Assembly: GCA_025363475.1 (NCBI GenBank)
Contig: JANYDS010000015.1
Coordinates: 1-64,000 of the forward strand
Direction: 5' to 3'
Source: Terriglobia bacterium
GTDB taxonomy: Bacteria > Acidobacteriota > Terriglobia > Bryobacterales > Bryobacteraceae
DNA length: 64,000 nucleotides
Part shown: in pieces, positions 61,092 through 64,000 of the stretch
Layout of the letters: each line of letters opens with the position of its first letter
How positions within the stretch are numbered: position 1 is the first letter of the stretch
Notes under the pieces: generated by a model
Seen by the model: only the letters and a program-made list of their open reading frames with translations
Told to the model about the DNA's origin: nothing
The model's database searches: none
Made by a program: the position numbers and the translations under genes

Positions 61092-61137
61092 TCGGGCGTA
61101 GCGCAGCCTGGCAGCACACCTGCCTTGGGCGCAGGAA
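61092..61137 (+). pseudogene. tRNA-Pro 5' fragment
   Basis: TCGGGCGTAGCGCAGCCTGG and the following stem CCTGC-CTTGGGC-GCAGG reproduce the 5' acceptor strand, D arm and anticodon arm (TGG) of a tRNA-Pro. The T arm and 3' acceptor strand are absent. It precedes the intact tRNA-Pro by 80 bp and differs from it at several positions, so it is a diverged relic. Confidence 0.75.
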
Positions 61138-61216
61138 GCGGTTTCTTGAAGTTGTTTTGTTTGTATGGCTGGTTTGCAAATGTAGCCCCGTGCAAACCCG
61201 TGCAAATGAAAATTGT

Positions 61217-61293
61217 CGGGGCGTAGCGTAGCCCGGTATCGCGCCTGCTTTGGGAGCAGGAGGCCGCTGGTTCGAATCCAGCCGCCCCGACCA
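61217..61293 (+). tRNA. tRNA-Pro (anticodon TGG)
   Basis: The acceptor stem is CGGGGCG/CGCCCCG, the anticodon stem CCTGC/GCAGG holds TTTGGGA (anticodon TGG), the T loop is TTCGAAT, discriminator A, and CCA is encoded at 61291-61293. 77 nt. proS lies 2.4 kb downstream on the other strand. Confidence 0.97.
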
Positions 61294-61709
61294 TTTCTTA
61301 GTTCGGTCCAAAACTCGGGAACCGAGCTCTACACACTTAGTAAGGGCAATCCTGCCTTCGACTGATATCTAAAAACACAAATACCTTAACCGTCAATCTG
61401 TAACCGCGCCTCCTGCTGGCGCAGCCTCCACGAGCGGCGGCATGGTTTTGCCCCGTTGATGGACAAGCTCGCTATACGGCGATAAGCAAAACGGCTGTGG
61501 AAAAGTTGAAAAACAAAAACCGTTTTTCAACTTTTCCACAGCCACGGCGACGACGGGTCTAAATTATTAAGGGATACGGAAACCGAGGGCAAGGTCAGAC
61601 AGCAATCGAACCGATATCATCACACTCACTAAGGCGTGAGTCGCTCTTCAAACCGGTAACATGCCTGCAAAATATCCCTGCCCATTCCGCAAGCCCCTTC
61701 GGCCATGCG
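61294..61709. other. Intergenic stretch with a long inverted repeat
   Basis: 416 bp between tRNA-Pro and the VWFA gene. No gene is seen. The notable content is the perfect inverted repeat at 61493-61543. Confidence 0.5.
61493..61543. repeat. Perfect 22-bp inverted repeat with DnaA-box-like words
   Basis: The left arm 61493-61514 (GGCTGTGGAAAAGTTG plus six more) is the exact reverse complement of the right arm 61522-61543, with a 7-nt loop. Each arm contains TGTGGAAAA/TTTTCCACA, close to the DnaA box TTATCCACA. It could be a bidirectional terminator stem, a recombination or binding site. There is no dnaA or other origin gene here. Confidence 0.8.
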
Positions 61710-62723
61710 TCAGCGATTCGGATAGTACCCGTCGCGTGTCTGCACGATCAGATTCGGACGCTTCACCGCAACTCCAATTCTTCTGAAGCCCCCGGCCTCC
61801 AGCGAATCGGAGCTATAGCCCAGGCTGTACTGATTCCGCAGTTCCTCTTCAATTCGGGCGTAGATGATATCGATGGGCAGCTTCTTCGATACCTCGAAAA
61901 ATCCGCCACCAGTTTCCCTGGAGATTCTTTGCAGCACTTTCCTGCCGTCTTCCCTTGGAATCCACGAAGGCTGACCGCCGCCCCTGCCTCTTCCGCGCCC
62001 GCCAAAATCAATCAATGAACGCTGGTTACCCTGCTCACCTTTAAACAGAATTGAGTAGACCAGCGTATCTGCTTTCTGCGCCGCCCGGACAGCTTCTTCC
62101 AGAGATACTTTGCTGCCGTTATCCACGCCGTCAGTCAGCAGAATCAGAGCTTTCCGTCCCTGCTGCCGGCTGGTGATCTCGTCACCGGCGAGCAGGATGG
62201 AATCGTAGAGCGTAGTGCCGCCACCGCGCTGGCCCGCGCCCCGCCGACCAAACTGCGGGCGGTTTTCCCTTGCCAGACCAACCTGATTCAGCGCCTTCTC
62301 AAGAGTTGACCGGGAGGATGTCAGATCCTGCAATAACTCAATTTCAAAATCAAAATGGATCAGGAAAGTCTGGTCTTTGTCTTCCCTGAGAACCTTTTCA
62401 AGAAAGCGAAAGCTGGCCGTTTTTTCCTCCCCCAGCACCTCGCGCTGACTCATACTGGTGTCGATCAGCAGACCCAGCGTGAGCGGCAGATTATTCTCGC
62501 GCGAGAAATAGCGGATGGCCTGCGGACGGTCTTCCTCGGTGAGAGTGAAGTCATCTGTGGTCAAGTCGGCAATGACCTTGCCGGATTTGTCGTGGACAGT
62601 GGCGAGGATGCTGACGACTTTCACGTCAGTGGAAAACGTCGTGTCGCGAGGTGCCTGGGCGCGCAGCAATCCCGCACCCGCCATCGCGATTAAGGTCCTG
62701 CGGCTGATGCTGAGGGAGTCCAT
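61710..62723 (-). CDS. VWFA-related acidobacterial domain protein
   Basis: 337 residues with a twin-arginine-like leader (ISRRTLIAMAGAGLLRAQ). The von Willebrand A domain has the metal-ion-dependent adhesion site Asp88-x-Ser90-x-Ser92 in LIDTSMSQ, the later LILLTDGVDNGS, and an Arg/Gly-rich insertion (FGGRGRGRGGGQ). The C-terminal YSLGYSSDSLEAGGFRRIGV and VKRPNLIVQTRDGYY is the hallmark of this family, which is expanded in Acidobacteria. It may bind ligands or proteins outside the cell. Confidence 0.9.
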   Translation of the reverse strand: MDSLSISRRTLIAMAGAGLLRAQAPRDTTFSTDVKVVSILATVHDKSGKVIADLTTDDFTLTEEDRPQAIRYFSRENNLPLTLGLLIDTSMSQREVLGEEKTASFRFLEKVLREDKDQTFLIHFDFEIELLQDLTSSRSTLEKALNQVGLARENRPQFGRRGAGQRGGGTTLYDSILLAGDEITSRQQGRKALILLTDGVDNGSKVSLEEAVRAAQKADTLVYSILFKGEQGNQRSLIDFGGRGRGRGGGQPSWIPREDGRKVLQRISRETGGGFFEVSKKLPIDIIYARIEEELRNQYSLGYSSDSLEAGGFRRIGVAVKRPNLIVQTRDGYYPNR

Positions 62724-62729
62724 CCTGAT

Positions 62730-63734
62730 TTAACCCACACAGCGCGCTGCGCGTCCGGTACTTTGTTTCCCTTCCGCATCCCAGAGCAGAGTCCGTGTGC
62801 CATCGGGACAGATCGCCTTTGCGTCGGCGCTCTTTGGCGAGATATTGAGGACCGCTCCATCGCTGTAATCAACATCCCCGCTCATACCCGTGTCGATCAA
62901 AAAGAGCAGACCGAAGCGTTGAAACATCTCACCTGGACGGCGTTCCGTGCCATCCGCAAATACGACTGCAGATGGCTTATGTCCCTCTACGATATGGGCA
63001 ACGCCGAGAGCCCTGGCATAAGCTGCCAGCAGCGCAGGCTCATTGCGCACGGGCATTCCTTCCTGAATCCACGGCATGCCACGCGGGCCATCTTTATCCA
63101 GTTTGGCTTCAAGCAGAGAGTTTCCGCCGGTTAGTTGTTCTGACTTGTAGCCGTCCTTGTCGAATCCGGCCTCGATGTCGCGTCGCAACTGCGCGATGGA
63201 CCGCCCACCGGTGTTACCGGCGTGTGAGAAAAACCAGTCATTGATCCGCGCCCCGAATGCCAGGGAGCAGAGGAATGTTCCGATCTCACCCTTACACGCA
63301 GCGGCCTCGGCAGGTTTGATGCCGGCCGCGCGCAGCTGATCTGCGAATTCTTTGCCTTTGGGTGCATCAGGATCGGCAAGAAATTCTGCTTCATGATTTC
63401 CCGCCAGGATGATGACGCGCCCCCCGGCCTTGCCCGCCTGATCGCGCAGTGTCATCAGCAGGTGCACAACATCAAGAGCGCGCGAACCTTTATCAATCAT
63501 GTCGCCCGTCGTGATCAGGACGGTTTGACGCCCACTCCAGTTGTTCTGGCGGTCGATAATACCCGCTCCGCGCATGGCCGCAGCAAGGCGCACAGAATCA
63601 CTGTGGGCGTCGCCGATGGCGAAGATCTGTTCAGGAGTATCGAGTTCGATGATCGCCGGATCTTTGCTCCAGTCCCGTGCCGCAGCAATGAGCTGCGACA
63701 GCGAGAGAAAGATAAGGACGGCGGCGATCCGCAT
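62730..63734 (-). CDS. Exported calcineurin-type metallophosphatase
   Basis: 334 residues with a signal peptide (about 1-19). The metal motifs are GDAH (Asp42, His44), TTGDMIDKG (Asp78), AGNHEAEF (Asn113, His114), FFSHAGN and VEGHKPS. This is the PPP/Shewanella-like order. It probably removes phosphate from proteins or small esters in the periplasm. It ends just before the VWFA gene on the same strand, so the two could be cotranscribed. Confidence 0.87.
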   Translation of the reverse strand: MRIAAVLIFLSLSQLIAAARDWSKDPAIIELDTPEQIFAIGDAHSDSVRLAAAMRGAGIIDRQNNWSGRQTVLITTGDMIDKGSRALDVVHLLMTLRDQAGKAGGRVIILAGNHEAEFLADPDAPKGKEFADQLRAAGIKPAEAAACKGEIGTFLCSLAFGARINDWFFSHAGNTGGRSIAQLRRDIEAGFDKDGYKSEQLTGGNSLLEAKLDKDGPRGMPWIQEGMPVRNEPALLAAYARALGVAHIVEGHKPSAVVFADGTERRPGEMFQRFGLLFLIDTGMSGDVDYSDGAVLNISPKSADAKAICPDGTRTLLWDAEGKQSTGRAARCVG

Positions 63735-63737
63735 GGC

Positions 63738-64000
63738 TTAATATGCCTTGGCGATGACAACGCGGTGTGAAACATCTTCACCGGTAAGAATGCATTTGCC
63801 AGGCCCGTCGAATTCATCCACCAGCGGGATGTTACGAATGCTGGCCTTGAAGCCCTTGATGCGCGCATCGTTGGCAGGGTCATCTTTGAGATGCGCCATC
63901 ACGAACTTGCCACCGCCTTTTTCCGCAGTCACATCGTTCAGAATTTCCTGCACTTCGCCGATGGAATTCGCCAGCACCGTATTGGCCTTGAGCCGGTTCT
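63738..64000 (-). CDS. proS: Prolyl-tRNA synthetase, C-terminal part (runs off the window)
   Basis: The last 87 residues are visible, including [40 protein letters not shown] and the terminal VVIAKAY. The ProRS type found in archaea, eukaryotes and some bacteria ends in such a zinc-ribbon-like domain with a conserved terminal tyrosine; here the Cys set is reduced to one. The catalytic part lies beyond 64000. Placed 2.4 kb from tRNA-Pro. Confidence 0.85.
   Translation of the reverse strand, partial: NRLKANTVLANSIGEVQEILNDVTAEKGGGKFVMAHLKDDPANDARIKGFKASIRNIPLVDEFDGPGKCILTGEDVSHRVVIAKAY

Noticed and set aside
60908..61231. Plus-strand frame of 107 codons
   Set aside because: It runs through the tRNA-Pro fragment into the intact tRNA-Pro and has no domain; overlap with tRNA is not credible for a gene.
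61493..61543. Possible chromosomal origin because of DnaA-box-like words
   Set aside because: Only two such words are found, both in one hairpin; there is no AT-rich unwinding region or dnaA/dnaN/rpmH neighbourhood.

Overview
The window reads as a chromosomal segment of an acidobacterium, probably of the Solibacteres/Bryobacterales type. The support is a von Willebrand 'VWFA-related' acidobacterial protein, a TTG-started secreted protein carrying the WLNYPKPGTP...GKPDLSGVW pattern familiar from Solibacter genomes, a Flp/Tad pilus locus, homodimeric pyruvate dehydrogenase, many Tat or Sec secreted enzymes and GC-rich codon use. This assignment is inference from gene content; no 16S gene is present.

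Layout. 1-470: start of tuf with tRNA-Tyr and tRNA-Thr beside it. 470-2400: a TA graveyard with one intact hicAB pair, one fused and decayed hicAB copy and a hicB tail fossil. 2.5-7.6 kb: metabolic genes (HMG-CoA lyase family, CurA-type oxidoreductase, adenylate kinase, two VOC proteins, an outer-membrane porin). 7.6-11.8 kb: an accessory strip with a truncated Nramp gene, a complete ISAzo13-type element, a zinc-ribbon ORF and a complete ISKra4-type element with 9-bp target duplications. 11.8-21.6 kb: OFA-type MFS transporter, GDSL esterase, secreted family protein, a stress-protein pair whose BON member is frameshifted, a frameshifted glycosyltransferase, a lone xanthine dehydrogenase large subunit and, at 15.5-15.7 kb, fossils of two families that also occur intact in the window. 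20.8-23.2 kb: ECF sigma / anti-sigma with HEAT repeats / double-PDZ protein operon. 23.4-26.7 kb: aceE and mazEF.

27.9-45.8 kb is the most interesting part. It has a signalling cluster: a receiver-coiled coil-TM-TPR protein, a NarL-type regulator with a closely related receiver, a sensorless HisKA_3 kinase, two small membrane coiled-coil proteins and a second LuxR-type regulator. This is followed by a PilZ protein, a polytopic membrane protein and a tad operon (two Flp pilins, cpaB, cpaC, cpaE/tadZ, cpaF/tadA, tadB, tadC). Directly after tadC lie two 32-residue single-TM microproteins that are paralogues of each other, a terpene-cyclase-like toroid protein and a DUF362 protein, then tadV on the other strand. 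A bipartite sequence motif (TGTTAACwAAGGTTAG, then GTnAACCATCG) occurs upstream of the PilZ/tad genes and again beside tadV. No TadE/F/G minor pseudopilin and no TadD is visible here.

45.9-64 kb: a badly decayed membrane protein gene, folC-accD, rlmH-rsfS, an M15-like peptidase, an Rpn-family gene with a nonsense codon, DapA-like / MATE / M20 peptidase / DUF885 genes, a GIY-YIG / phosphotransferase cluster, an orphan DUF6088 antitoxin, a tRNA-Pro preceded by a tRNA-Pro 5' fragment, a perfect 22-bp inverted repeat containing DnaA-box-like words, the VWFA protein, a metallophosphatase and the 3' end of proS. Several interrupted genes are explained by a single base in a short homopolymer, so real decay and assembly error cannot be separated from sequence alone.
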